A stretch of DNA of 64,000 nt from Cordylochernes scorpioides (taxonomy: Eukaryota > Arthropoda > Arachnida > Pseudoscorpiones > Chernetidae): the NCBI GenBank assembly GCA_030710605.1, contig CP092863.1, forward strand, positions 143,312,623-143,376,622, read 5' to 3'. Made by a program: the position numbers and the translations under genes. The number at the start of each line of letters is the position of its first letter. Positions within the stretch are counted from its first letter, which is position 1. The notes beneath the pieces are model-generated. The model was not told the DNA's origin and did not search any database. It saw nothing but the letters and a program-made list of their open reading frames with translations. Of the stretch, positions 22,200 through 32,999 are shown piece by piece.

Positions 22200-22740
22200 T
22201 TGTGCCAACTATCGGAATTCCAGTCCTAGATCTTCGGGACAGGTCTGATAAAAGACGATCTGGCCATCGGCGAAATCAAGAATTAACCGATACTTCATCC
22301 AGGTCGGACTGGGCCAGACCATCGAGGACCCCGTCATCAGCTGGAGGAGAACACTATCGCGGTGGGGAAGAACACCTGGCTGATTGTATATAGTTCTTTT
22401 GAACTATTTCATGTAAATATTGAATTGTCAAATTATATTAACGAATATTTGCACTCTTATCCTATTTCTTTAGTGCGAAGACCGTTGTTTTTATCAGATA
22501 AGTAAACCGATCTCTCAAGCATTCTAATTGGACGAATGTGGCCATGTTTGTATATAAAGGGGGTTTAAAGGAATACGTGAGGCCACTGTGGTTAGAATGT
22601 TTTGTGTAGAGACGCTTATAGTGTTCTCTTCGTATTTTTATCCGTGTCTGGTGATCTCTTCGCATTCCCTGTGTAAACCCGGTCCGATCCCTACCTAAGC
22701 AGCAATAAAGATAAGTACTGTGTTTTTTTAATTTTATTTA
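22200..22740 (+). mobile_element. Possible LTR-retrotransposon 3' end
   Basis: A GC-rich stretch (22210-22395) is followed by an AT-rich region with a TATA-type TATATAAAGG at about 22552 and an AATAAAGAT word at about 22705. This layout resembles an LTR with the end of an internal region. I could not define both ends or a duplication. Confidence 0.3.
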
Positions 22741-22859
22741 ACCAATTGTGAGTTTATTTTTCTCCCTTTTTTGCTGTACTTTTGAGTGTACGTTTTTGTA
22801 TTAACACCTATAGAGTAACATTTGTCAGACTAAGAAGTCAATAAAAGTGTTCTAATTGT

Positions 22860-23020
22860 CAATTGTCATCTATCGGAAAAAATATATACTAAGCGTTAAT
22901 TATTCCATAATTGTCCAAATACCCAATTCTTGATTGATTCGGATTCCTAAAAGATCAGTTTTTTATTTATTTGGTGGTGGTTGAGATATAGCTTGCACCA
23001 CGCTGATAAGGGCCAACATC
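22860..23020 (+). repeat. Decayed group A hammerhead element
   Basis: It has the ATCTATCGG, CCAAATACCCAATTCTTGATT and TAGCTTGCACCACG blocks, then a core read as CTGATAA at 23002-23008 with GGGC, but the GAAA side is gone (CATCACTTAAC). It is not a functional ribozyme. Confidence 0.55.
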
Positions 23021-23035
23021 ACTTAACTGCTAGTA

Positions 23036-23425
23036 GATTTAATTAATAAGTTACTTTAGAATATAACTCATTGTAAATAACTCAACATGATCAACTTTCT
23101 CTCTCCACGATACTAATTATTATAGATAACTTCATCCACTTTCATCATTGCTTAACATACTGTAAATAATTAATAAGTTACTTTAGAACATAACTCATTG
23201 TAAATAACTCAACTTGATCAACTTTCTCTCTCCACGATACTAATTATTATAGATAACTTCATCCACTTTCATCATTGCTTAACATATTGTAAATAATTAA
23301 TAAGTTACTTTAGAACATAACTCATTGTAAATAACTCAACTTGATCAACTTTCTCTCTCCACGATACTAATTATTACAGATAACTTCATCAACTTCCATC
23401 ATTGTTTAACATATTGTAAATAACT
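23036..23425 (+). repeat. 127-bp tandem repeat, three units
   Basis: The units start at about 23045, 23172 and 23299 with AATAAGTTACTTTAGAA. Each includes CAACTTTCTCTCTCCACGAT and ATAACTTCATC. They are nearly identical. No other copy is seen in the window. Confidence 0.9.
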
Positions 23426-23489
23426 ACCTGGCGATTTCTTCTATTTGCTTATGTTGTTGCTTATTTGTTTAATGTATATGTTTATTTAA

Positions 23490-23640
23490 TGTTCTTTTTC
23501 TTAATTGTTTATTTTCTTTTTGACAATTCTGTTACCTACTCTACTACAATTATTGTAAATAGTTTCACGCGCAATTATCCAGATCGGATATAGCGTGTCT
23601 TATTTGTAACTGGTAATAAATAAATGATAAATAATCTAGT
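23490..23640 (+). repeat. LINE 3' end fragment
   Basis: It is the same tail as 9790-9957, with a perfect hairpin CACGCG ... TATCC-AGATC-GGATA ... GCGTG at 23566-23597 and an AATAAATAAATGATAAAT end. Confidence 0.65.
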
Positions 23641-24215
23641 AGAGCTCTAGAAAGCAGTATGATAGATTAAACTGACGAAACCGCTGGGAGGGTTCATTAC
23701 AGATGAGTCCAGGCTCTCCCTATATTTTTCTCATTGCACTTAAAAGAAGATGTATTTTATTTGAAGAAGAAAAAAAATTGAAAATTTCGTACTTCAATAC
23801 TTTTATATTTAGATAATATATGTTAACAAATGAAGACATTAAGACGCGAATTTTTCTTTTTCACAAATAAAATAAACTTCTATTGTCCTTAGTTCTATGA
23901 AAAAATAGTGGGAGGGCTTGGCTCATCAGTGGTGAACCCTCACAGCGGTTTCGCCAATTTAATCTACTAGATCTGTTCTTTGGAGCTCTAATACTGTCCA
24001 TAGTTTGCTTAATTACCATTTCTAAGATTCTACCCTTCAGTGTAGCATATAAAAGTAGAATGATCCAATACAGTATTAGAGCTCTGAGAAGCTGTCTGGT
24101 AGATTAAATTGGTGAAGCCGCTGGTAGGGTTCACCACTGATGAGCCGAGCCCTCCCAATATTTTTTCATCGAAGTAAGGACAGTAGAGGTTCGATTTATT
24201 TGTGAAAAGAAACAT
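23641..24215. repeat. FB1 copies, one half and one full foldback
   Basis: At 23641-23765 is a single right arm (AAACTGACGAAACCGCTGGG). At 23870-24215 is a full foldback with arms GGGAGGGCTTGGCTCATCAG and the GTGTAGCATATAAAAG tip. The arms have scattered substitutions. Confidence 0.7.
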
Positions 24216-24271
24216 TCGTATGTTAATTTTTTCATTTGTTATATATAGATGGCGTGTTATTGCTTTATATA

Positions 24272-24460
24272 AATATACTAGACGTAAGGCCCGGGCAACG
24301 CCCGGGGTTTACCCGAGTGCGTATATATTTTAGAAATGTTTTAATTAAAATACTATTCGTTACAATTATAAATTGGCGCCGTGGATGTCTCTCTTGTGAA
24401 ACTTCCCGCCCCAAACTGTGTGTGTCTTGAAAATATAAAATTAGAATTGTGGATTTTCAT
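24272..24460 (+). repeat. GC-hairpin dispersed repeat, 5' part
   Basis: It begins CTAGACGTAAGGCCCGGGC and CGCCCGGGGTTTACCCG, a strong GC hairpin, followed by ATAAATTGGCGCCGTGG and AAACTTCCCGCCCCAAAC. Related starts are at 32850, 38725, 41275, 43600 and 52238. The tail type at 44690-44720 (CAGACAGACAG then TATATATATAGATT) is common in arthropod RTE-like elements; that assignment is inference. Confidence 0.55.
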
Positions 24461-24464
24461 AAAG

Positions 24465-25950
24465 AGTGGTCGCTATAGTCAGGGTGGTCTGTATAGACAG
24501 GTGTATGTATCACACTGCTGTTAACAGGGTTGCCTAGAGTGACCGCTATAGACAGGGTGGTCTGTATAGACAGGTGTATTTATCACACTGATGATAACAG
24601 GGTTGTCTAGAGTGGCCGCTATAGACAGGTGGATGTATCACTCAGCTGATAACAGGGTTGCCTAGGGTGACCGCTATGACAGGGTGGTCTGTATAGACAG
24701 GTGGATGTATCACTCAGTTCATAACAGGGTTGCCTAGGGTGACCGCTATAACAGGGTGGTCTGTATAGACAGGTGGATGTATCACACAGCTGATAACAGG
24801 GTTGCCTAGGGTGACCGCTATGACAGGGTGGTCTGTATAGACAGGTGGATGTATCACACAGCAGATTACAGGGTTGCCTAGGGTGACCGCTATGACAGGG
24901 TGGTCTGTATAGACAGGTGGATGTATCACTCAGCTGATAACAGGGTCGCCTAGGGTGACCGCTATGACAGGGTGGTCTGTATAGACAGGTGGATGTATCA
25001 CACAGCTGATAACAGGGTTGCCTAGGGTGACCGCTATGACAGGTGGTCTGTATAGACAGGTGGATGTATCACACAGCAGATAACAGGGTTGCCTAGGGTG
25101 ACCGCTATGACAGGGTGGTCTGTATAGACAGGTGGATGTATCACTCAGCTGATAACAGGGTTGCCTAGGGTGACCGCTATGGCAGGGTGGTCTGTATAGA
25201 CAGGTGGATGTATCACTCAGCTGATAACAGGGTTGCCTAGGGTGACCGCTATGACAGGGTGGTCTGTATAGACAGGTGGATGTATCACACAGCTGATAAC
25301 AGGGTTGCCTAGGGTGACCGCTATGACAGGGTGGTCTGTATAGACAGGTGGATGTATCACTCAGCTGATAACAGGGTTGCCTAGGGTGACCGCTATGACA
25401 GGGTGGTCTGTATAGACAGGTGGATGTATCACACAGCTGATAACAGGGTTGCCTAGGGTGACCGCTATGACAGGGTGGTCTGTATAGACAGGTGGATGTA
25501 TCACTCAGCTGATAACAGGGTTGCCTAGGGTGACCGCTATGACAGGGTGGTCTGTATAGACAGGTGGATGTATCACAGAGCTGATAACAGGGTTGCCTAG
25601 AGTGACCGCTATGACAGGGTGGTTTGTATAGACAGGTGGATGTATCACACAGCTGATAACAGGGTTGCCTAGGGTGACCGCTATGACAGGGTGGTCTGTC
25701 TAGACAGGTGGATGTATCACACAGTTGATAACAGGGTTGCCTAGGGTGACCGCTATGACAGGGTGGTCTTATAGACAGGTGGATGTATCACACAGCTGAT
25801 AACAGGGTTGCCTAGGGTGACCGCTATGACAGGGTGGTCTGTATAGACAGGTGGATGTATCACTCAGCTGATAACAGGGTTGTCTAGAGTGGCCGCTATA
25901 GACAGGTGTATGTATCGCACAGCTGATAACAGGGTTGTCTAGAGGGGGGC
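24465..25950 (+). repeat. 72-bp tandem array
   Basis: About twenty units containing GATAACAGGGTTGCCTAGGG, GACCGCTATGACAGGGTGG and TCTGTATAGACAGGTGG, then ATGTATCAC with CACAGC or CTCAGC. The period is exactly 72 in the centre. The array is much more GC-rich than its surroundings. The word CTATAGACAGG is shared with the ends of the 11748-12890 MITE, hinting at common ancestry. Open frames on the minus strand are periodic by-products. Confidence 0.92.
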
Positions 25951-26044
25951 AGGGAGGCCACGTGTTCGCTGGCAGCCAATGGGCGCGCATTCTATCCGTG
26001 AGCTTCAGACAAACAGACAGAATAAGGCAAATATATAAGTAGAT

Positions 26045-26765
26045 GTTACTAGCGTATGTACCCGGCTTCGCCCGGGTTTTACCCGAGTAAAGGTTTGTCT
26101 AACGAACATTTATTAAAACAATTCTCTTAAAAACTTATAAAAAAAAATAATAGATATATATTTGATAATTTGAAACTCGTAAATTTGAATCTCTCGATAA
26201 AGTGAACATTTTTCCCGGTCCCTTGAAAAATACTCGATAAGTTGAATAAAATCAATATTAATTGGTTCCCTCGGTAATTGAAAGTTAAAGGAATAGTATC
26301 TTGCCTTGGAATTGTATCATTATTCTTGTCTCAAATAAATTGCCGTGTCATCCTGAATTTTGTCTTTCCTAATTTTCTACATTACAAAATCATCATTTTA
26401 TCTATTCTCCCAATATATATGTTGTAGATAAATGATAAAACTAACTTTGACTTGTGCGCAATTAATAGGTATAAAATCTTACTTTTGATAAATAATCTTT
26501 AAGATAATAAACTTAGTGATAATAAAACTTATAGATAAAAAAAATTGTTATCATCGTAGCAATGGGGGCGCTGCTTGCGAGTTAAATCTACAAATCTGCA
26601 AATAACTCTAAGGATATTAAAGATATTCGAGATATTATTTTTCAAACACCTTCCCGGGGATATACCTAACAATTTCCCAGAATTTCACGGCGATTGGATG
26701 TATGGTTTTTGAATCTATAGAGTACAAACATACAGACAGACATTCAATTTTATATATATATATAG
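26045..26765 (+). repeat. GC-hairpin dispersed repeat, longer subtype
   Basis: It starts CTAGCGTATGTACCCGGC and CGCCCGGGTTTTACCCGAG. It contains CCCGGTCCCTTGAAAAATAC, GGCGATTGGATGTATGG and ends in ACATACAGACAGACATTC followed by a (TA)n AGATTA tail. A duplicated version is at 43600-44725. No protein is encoded in what remains. Confidence 0.6.
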
Positions 26766-27090
26766 ATTAGAACGACATTTGAAAATTATCCCGCATGTGT
26801 TTCTTTTGAACGAAAAATCGAAATTTATTTTAAGAAGAAATAACGATTATTTCTAAACCTTAGGGATGAAGTAGGAAAGAATAAATTGTGAAAAGTAATG
26901 ATAAACGGAAAAAGAATGTGTATTTTAATAAGTATTTTTCCGTTTATTATTACTCTTCACAATTCATCCTTTCATACTTCATCCCTAAGGTTAGAAATAA
27001 ATGTTAGTTCTCCTTAAAATAAATTTCTATTTTTCGTTTAAAAGAAACACATGCGGGATATTTTTCAAATGTCATTCTACAATCATAAGC
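26766..27090. repeat. H foldback element
   Basis: Arms CCCGCATGTGTTTCTTTTGA and CTTAGGGATGAAGTA are present on both sides; the tip is GATAAACGGAAAAA / TTTTTCCGTTTAT. The edges carry ATCATAAGCCGC as in other copies. Confidence 0.75.
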
Positions 27091-27104
27091 CGCAGAATAT
27101 TGTA

Positions 27105-27375
27105 ATATATATTAAAAAAGGCATATCCTGACCAGGAGCACATGTGCTTTACAGAAGGCAAAGCGCCATCTGGTAGAACAGAAATCAACTAAACATTGAT
27201 TTAGCCTGTTCCCTGATTTGGCTAAATCAATGTTTAGTTGATTTCTGTTCTACCAGATGGCGCTCTGCCTTCTGTAAAGCACATGTGCTCCTGGTCAAGA
27301 TATGCCTTTTTTAATATTGATTTCAACACCTGATCTTTTTATCTTTTATTATTTTCTTTCGTTTTTTCATTGTAA
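27105..27375. repeat. Group A2 foldback, arms only
   Basis: Arms CATATCCTGACCAGGAGCAC and complement, with CTGTTCCCTGATTTGGC near the tip. The ribozyme segment is missing. It is flanked by the ATCAACACCTGATCTTTTTA sequence that also surrounds the copies at 17240 and 34790. Confidence 0.65.
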
Positions 27376-27785
27376 TATATGTTATTAAAAACGATACATT
27401 TACCAAACTGATAACAGAATCTCGATATAAAAATGATAAAATGGTTAAGATGAGTTTAAAAATGGACCAAAGGGGGACAATAAAAGAGATAGGGGGGAGG
27501 GGAGTTATCTGGGGTGACATAGTGAGATAGATGGTGTCATCAAACAGTCCCCGAGGGACTCCCTCCCCCTATGGGTCATTAGTCCACAGTCCCCCCCACC
27601 CCCTTACGTCAGGGACTAGGGACCATTGTTCGTACAGTCACCAACTGAGGCCTCTTTCTCACGTATAGGTCCTTAATTAAAACTCTCCACACTTCTCTTA
27701 TCAACTCTTATCTTCCACTCATCTAGTTGTTTCAAGATCCTCTTATTCAACCTGCATATTTCCTAATCCAGATAAACACACATAA
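27376..27785. other. Unassigned sequence
   Basis: It includes G-rich (GATAGGGGGGAGGGGAG, about 27489) and C-rich tracts (27555-27610). No gene is recognised. Confidence 0.35.
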
Positions 27786-27840
27786 AAGAGATATTTTTAA
27801 TTAAAAAAGCATATATTTGTATCAAAATATAATTTATTTT

Positions 27841-27882
27841 ATCAATATTTCAGTTGGCTGAACGCCAACCTTTATCAAGATT
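27841..27882 (-). ncRNA. Hammerhead-like motif, group E
   Basis: On the minus strand: core TTGATAA, helix II GTTGGC/GCCAAC with loop GTTCA, a base of A/T plus one bulged G, then GAA and ATAT. The 3 and 8 positions are U and A. Helix I was interrupted by the 53-bp insertion at 27880. Confidence 0.45.
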
Positions 27883-28005
27883 TGAGTCAAAACCTTTTTC
27901 TTTACAGATCCAGGTACGCCCTTTTATATCATTTTATCAAGGTGTTATAACATATTTAATGTGTGTCAACTATTGTTGACAATGTTGTTGACACACATTA
28001 AATAT

Positions 28006-28205
28006 TCGAAACTATTTTAAACGTGTATGATTCTTTTTGAAATTAAACAATTTCTACTGCCCTTACTGTAATGGAAAAATTAAAGGGAGGGCCTTTTTTT
28101 CCATTACAGTAAGGTCAGTAGAAATTGTTTAATTTCAAAAAGAATCTTGCGCGTTTAAAATAGTTTCGAATTTTGATAACAGATGGCGCGGTGGTGCATC
28201 ATATT
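28006..28205. mobile_element. FB1 insertion with 13-bp target duplication
   Basis: The insertion begins TCGAAACTATTTTAAACG, folds back around a short AGGGAGGGCC tip, and ends with GATAACAGATGGCGCGGTGG and TGCATCATATT. ACACATTAAATAT is duplicated (27993-28005 and 28206-28218). The empty site is visible in the E copy at 13640-13660. This defines the true ends of an FB1 copy: a palindrome plus a one-sided 3' tail. Confidence 0.8.
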
Positions 28206-28424
28206 ACACATTAAATATGTTATAATACCTTGATAAAGGTTGGCGTTCAGCCAACTAAAATATTGGTAAAATAAATGATATTTTGATCCACTATATGCCT
28301 TTTTATTTAAAGATTTATTTATGGATTGTTCTATTTTCAAAATAAAAGAGATTAACCTAGAGAAATGACAAGACCTCGGTAGATGACTAGGTAGGAAATT
28401 GATACCAAAAAAGCATAGGATTAT

Positions 28425-28580
28425 TAGCACGAAACCATGATCTCTAGGTGGACGCTTCTCAGTTTGTCAAAGCTGGTGTTATGGCTTTGTTACCGACCTG
28501 AGGCTTCTAGTTTGCGGCGACGGTCAATAGATGGCGTCTAGTTTTGACGTCTATTTTGACGGGAGAGGTGCCCTATGCTT
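28425..28580 (+). repeat. Truncated group B hammerhead element
   Basis: It keeps the 3' half of the ribozyme (GAAACCATGATCTCTAGG at 28431-28448), GACCTGAGGCTTCTAG, and the outer arm ending TGACGGGAGAGG. The CTGANGA half is missing. Confidence 0.6.
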
Positions 28581-28585
28581 TTTTG

Positions 28586-28760
28586 TTAAGACATCGGTAG
28601 ACGAGTGGTTAAAAAATGTAGAATTTCTACAAGCACGACCCAGGTTCGATTCCCGCATTGGACATTATTTTTTCCTGCGTGTATTTAAGATGTATATAAG
28701 CCTGAAAGATATTATAGTGACCTTTATTGAAGACACAAGATAACCAAGTGTAAACAAAAA
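28586..28760 (+). repeat. SINE head fragment and satellite scrap
   Basis: 28588-28664 is a tRNA-like head (GGTAGACGAGTGGTTAAA; B-box GGTTCGATTCC; GCATTGGACA). At 28690-28750 a partial 123-bp satellite unit follows. The SINE body is absent. Confidence 0.55.
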
Positions 28761-29005
28761 TGTCTCCGTCTCCTTCAAAAGAAAAACACAAGACCGGCGA
28801 TATCAAATATTTTTCTCTTCCTTAAGTTTTGTCTATGATTGTAAATATAGAAGGTATGTTTTAAATAAATATGAATATAAACGAATTTTCTTATAAATAA
28901 GAAATAGAAAAATAAGTATTTTTTCAAATATTCTACAAATGAGACGCATTAAAAAAGGTTAAAAATTACTTTTAGTATCATTTTAAATTTAATTGAATAT
29001 AAATG

Positions 29006-29364
29006 CAGTAGAACCACCCTGTAAAGGACAACACCTAATTGCAGAGCCAAAGTGTCCTTTAGGGAGAGGTGTCCTCTTACCAGAGAGTTGCTACAGTAGA
29101 ACTACCTCTCTGTAAAGGCAACACCTATTTACAGAGCCAAAGTGTCCTTTAAGGAAAGATGTCCTCTTTCCAGAGAGTTGCTACAGTAGAACTACCTACC
29201 TGTTAAGGACAACACCTAATTGCAGAGCCAAAGTGTCCTTTAGGGAGAGATGTCCTCTTACCAGAGAATTACTAAATAGTAAAATTGGTAATTTTGCAAA
29301 TGAAAACTGTCCTTTGTAGAGAGGTGTCCTCTAGCGGGGTGTCCACTAAAGGGAGATTCTACTG
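29006..29364 (-). mobile_element. pogo-like MITE with a 91-bp array
   Basis: The ends are CAGTAGAACCACCCTGTAAA and the inverse-type GGGAGATTCTACTG. About 3.5 units of roughly 91 bp (CAGAGCCAAAGTGTCCTTTA, GTCCTCTTACCAGAGAGTTG) fill it. It is the opposite orientation of the copy at 33641-34268. Confidence 0.75.
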
Positions 29365-29369
29365 TATAT

Positions 29370-30155
29370 AAATGTGTGTGAAGATAAAAAAATATATAAT
29401 TTGCACAATCAGAAAAACTAAAAACAAACAACATATGTTTAAAAGAGTTATTTTTATGTTATTAAAATATTATTACATATTATAGATATAAATAGTTAGG
29501 TAAAAATGCTTGAGAAAATATAGTAACTGAAGATTTATAAAACTCAAAAAGTATTTATATTTCAAATTTATAAAATAAAACTTTACCTATAACTGATATA
29601 TATACATTTTATAAAGTTTCAAACACTTCTTCCAAAAAAATAGAAACAAAAAAAATTCACCCAAAAATTTGCCGAAAAGGGAGAAATACATTACTCTGTA
29701 AACTTCAATAAAAACATTTTTATCTAAAAGAGAGAGAGAAAGGGAAAATGGTGTTTATTCCATAAATTCACACCATTTTGTCTTTAAACGGAGCCACTTG
29801 TAAAGAGGGGGGGGGGGAAATCAATAGCAAAATAGAATTTATACAAAAAGGTGATAGAAAATCTAGCAAGTTTGTAGATATTACACAAGAAGAGAAAAGG
29901 TAAGAAAAGAAGAGATATTTTTAGAGAAGATCTAGTTTAGGTTTGCCTGAAGGGTTGTTTGGTATCATGCTTGTTATAGAGATATATCAGGGGAATAGGA
30001 AGGCAATGTGGGAGAAATATATTCTTCATCTTTTGGTTGCAATTTCCTCCCCTCATCAAATTTAATAATAAAGAGGATAGTTTGTGGCGAGTTATAAAAC
30101 AGATATTGTATATTTTTATATTTCTCCTATATATTATATATATATATATATATTT
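29370..30155. other. AT-rich stretch, nothing recognised
   Basis: A run of ten or more G is at about 29807-29817 and (TA)n at 30129-30152. No gene is seen. Confidence 0.45.
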
Positions 30156-30164
30156 AAAATACGA

Positions 30165-30545
30165 TATAACGCGGCTTATGATTGTAAAACGAAAATTGCA
30201 ATTATACCGCGTATGTTTCTTTTAAACGAAAAATCGAAATTCATTTTAAAGAGAAATAGCGATTATTTCTAACTTTAAGGATGAAGTATGATAGGATGAA
30301 TTGTCAAGAGTAATGATAAACGGAAAAATAAAAGTGTCCAGGGATGAGACATCAAAATTCGAAACTATTATAGACGCATATGATTCTTTTTAAAAATAAA
30401 CAATTTATACTGCCCTTACTGCAATGAAAAAATAAATAGGAGGGGTTTCCATTGCAGTAAGGGCAGTAGATATTGTTTATTTTTCAGAAAGAATCATACA
30501 CGTCTATAATAGTTTCGAATTTTGATAACAGATGGTGCTCTAATG
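30165..30545. repeat. Truncated H element followed by FB1
   Basis: 30165-30345 holds one H arm. 30356-30540 is an FB1 palindrome with arms TCGAAACTATTATAGACGC and CTGCCCTTACTGCAATG, a short GGAGGGG tip, and the GATAACAGATGG tail. Confidence 0.7.
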
Positions 30546-30809
30546 CATAATGATATAAACACTACATCTATATGGAACATCACGTAGAGAAAATAGATAA
30601 CAATTCTTAAAGATATGAAAACCTTTATTTCTTTAGATATTGCCCTCAAGAGAACCGTTTGGTTGTCATATGTGCTACTAAATATTATACACACACAGTC
30701 GCCCCCATGAGAAATAAACAATAAAAAAAGAAATTTGAAAGTGATCCAGTCTTTTGTTTTTTAATATCATTACCTGACTATTTTAAAAATATTTTTAAAA
30801 TAGAAATAG

Positions 30810-32375
30810 TATATTCACTCATGTACAAAACCTAAGGAAGTTGTACTTTTTAGCATGTACTAGTATATCGGAATTCAGACAATAACTCTGAAAGATATTA
30901 CAATGACCTTTATTGAAGACACACGAGATAAGAAGTGTGAACAAAACTTAAGGAAGTTGTACCTTTAAGCATGTATATCGGAATTCAGACAATAACTCTG
31001 AAAGATAGTACCGTGCCCTTTATTGAAGACACATGAGATAACCAAGTGTGTATACACTCATGGAGACAAAACCTAAGGAAGTTGTACCTTTCAGCATGTA
31101 TATCGGGATTGAGACAATAACTCTGAAAGTTATTACAATAACCTTTATTGAAGACACATGAGATAACCAAGTGTGAACAAAACTTAAGGAAGTTGTACAT
31201 TTTAGCATGTATATCGGGAATGAGACAATAACTCTGAAAGATATTACAGTGACCTTTATTGAAGACACACGAGATAACCAAGTGTGTATACACTCATGGA
31301 CAAAATTTAAAGAAGTTGTACCTTTTATCATGTATATCAGGATTCAGACAATAACTCTGAAATATATTACAGTGACCTTTATTGAAGACACACGAGATAA
31401 CCAAGTGTGTATACACTCATGGACAAAATTTAAGGGAGTTGTATCTTTTACCATGTATATCGGGAATGAGACAATAACTCTGAAATATATTACAGTGACC
31501 TTTATTGAAGACACACGAGATAACCAAGTGTGTATACACTCATGGACAAAACTTAAGGGAGTTGTATCTTTTACCATGTATATCGGGAATGAGACAATAA
31601 CTCTGAAATATATTACAGTGACCTTTATTGAAGACACACGAGATAACCAAGTGTGTATACACTCATGGACAAAACTTAAGGGAGTTGTATCTTTTACCAT
31701 GTATATCGGGAATGAGACAATAACTCTGAAATATATTACAGTGACCTTTATTGAAGACACACGAGATAACCAAGTGTGTATACACTCATGGACAAAATTT
31801 AAGGGAGTTGTATCTTTTACCATGTATATCGGGAATGAGACAATAACTCTGAAATATATTACAGTGACCTTTATTGAAGACACACGAGATAACCAAGTGT
31901 GTATACACTCATGGACAAAACTTAAGGGAGTTGTATCTTTTACCATGTATATCGGGAATGAGACAATAACTCTGAAATATATTACAATGACCTTTATTGA
32001 AGACACACGAGATAACCAAGTGTGTATACACTCATGGACAAAACTAAAGAAAGTTGTACCTTTCATCACGGATTCAGACAATAACTCTGAAAGATATTAC
32101 AATGACCTTTATTGAAGACACACGAGATAACCAAGTGTGTATACACTCATGGACAAAACTAAAGAAAGTTGTACCTTTCATCACGGATTCAGACAATAAC
32201 TCTGAAAGATATTACAATGACCTTTATTGAAGACACACGAGATAACCAAGTGTGTATACACTCATGGACAAAACTAAAGAAAGTTGTACCTTTCATCACG
32301 GATTCAGACAATAACACTGAAAGATATTACAGTGACTTTAATTGAAGTCACATGAGATAACCAAGTGTGAACAAA
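30810..32375 (+). repeat. 123-bp satellite array (large)
   Basis: About thirteen units. The central six (about 31320-32060) are almost identical with a strict 123-bp period; a later triplicate (32060-32300) has a shortened unit of about 114 bp (CATCACGGATTCAGACAAT). 123 is a multiple of three, so an open frame of 302 codons (31207-32115, plus) and one of 245 codons (31344-32081, minus) exist, each repeating a 41-residue period. With both strands open this is a satellite, not a gene. Confidence 0.93.
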
Positions 32376-32745
32376 ATTGACTCTCTCTCCTTAAAAACCA
32401 ATTCCTAAATTGACTTTTTCTTTTCATTCAACCTTATCTATGCATATGTTAATTAAACAAATTAAGCTTTCTGGAAATGAGAGTTTCTTCTATCATTATT
32501 ATACATAAACAAAAAATATTTATTAAGACATTTTAGTCTTATTCTTCAAGCAGAAATATAGGATACATTCAAGAAAAATAGTAATAGTACCTTAATGGTA
32601 ATATGAAAATTATACAGGAAAACTTAATTAAGACAATCAAGCTAATAATTGAAATTCTCTTGTAATTTTATCTTTATTAAACGTAATTTCGAGCTTTCGG
32701 GCATCTCTTCCCTTCTACAGGGGAGTACATAGAAACACAAAATTA
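32376..32745. other. AT-rich stretch, nothing recognised
   Basis: No supported feature. Confidence 0.4.
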
Positions 32746-32975
32746 CCACCCTCCCAATATTTTTATTATCGCAGTAAGGTCAGTGGAAGTTTGATTTATT
32801 TGTGAAAGAAACACGCGCCTCTTTTAATATTTTCATTTGTTATAGAAAAACAAGACTAGCCGAATGACCCGGGCAACGCCCGGGTTTTACCCGATTAAAT
32901 GCTTTTATTAAAATACTATTCGTTACAATTATAAATTGGCGCCGTGGATTGCATTCTTGTATAATATAAAAATGA
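32746..32975. repeat. FB1 arm scrap and GC-hairpin repeat
   Basis: 32746-32830 is an FB1 arm remnant (CACCCTCCCAATATTTTTAT, GCAGTAAGGTCAG). 32850-32960 is the start of the GC-hairpin repeat (CCCGGGCAACGCCCGGG, then ATAAATTGGCGCCGTGG). Confidence 0.6.
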
Positions 32976-32999
32976 GTTTTAAAAAGTGTAAAAAAAAAA

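Larger units (their letters stand above)
27790..28320. repeat. Group E foldback with two nested insertions
   Basis: Compared with the uninterrupted copy at 13506-13750, two pieces are inserted. One is 53 bp at 27880-27932, matching the end of the Penelope-like element (CAGATCCAGGTACGCCC), between TTTATCAAG duplicates (27871-27879 and 27933-27941). The other is the FB1 element at 28006-28205. Each arm keeps an E motif: minus 27841-27882 with core TTGATAA and GAA, and plus 28226-28266 with TTGATAA but TAA for GAA. Confidence 0.75.

Noticed and set aside
24465-25950. CRISPR-like repeat array
   Set aside because: Units are contiguous with no unique spacers, and the genome is eukaryotic.
31207-32115. 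302-codon open frame on the plus strand
   Set aside because: It is a strict 41-residue repeat arising from a 123-bp satellite, and the opposite strand is equally open.
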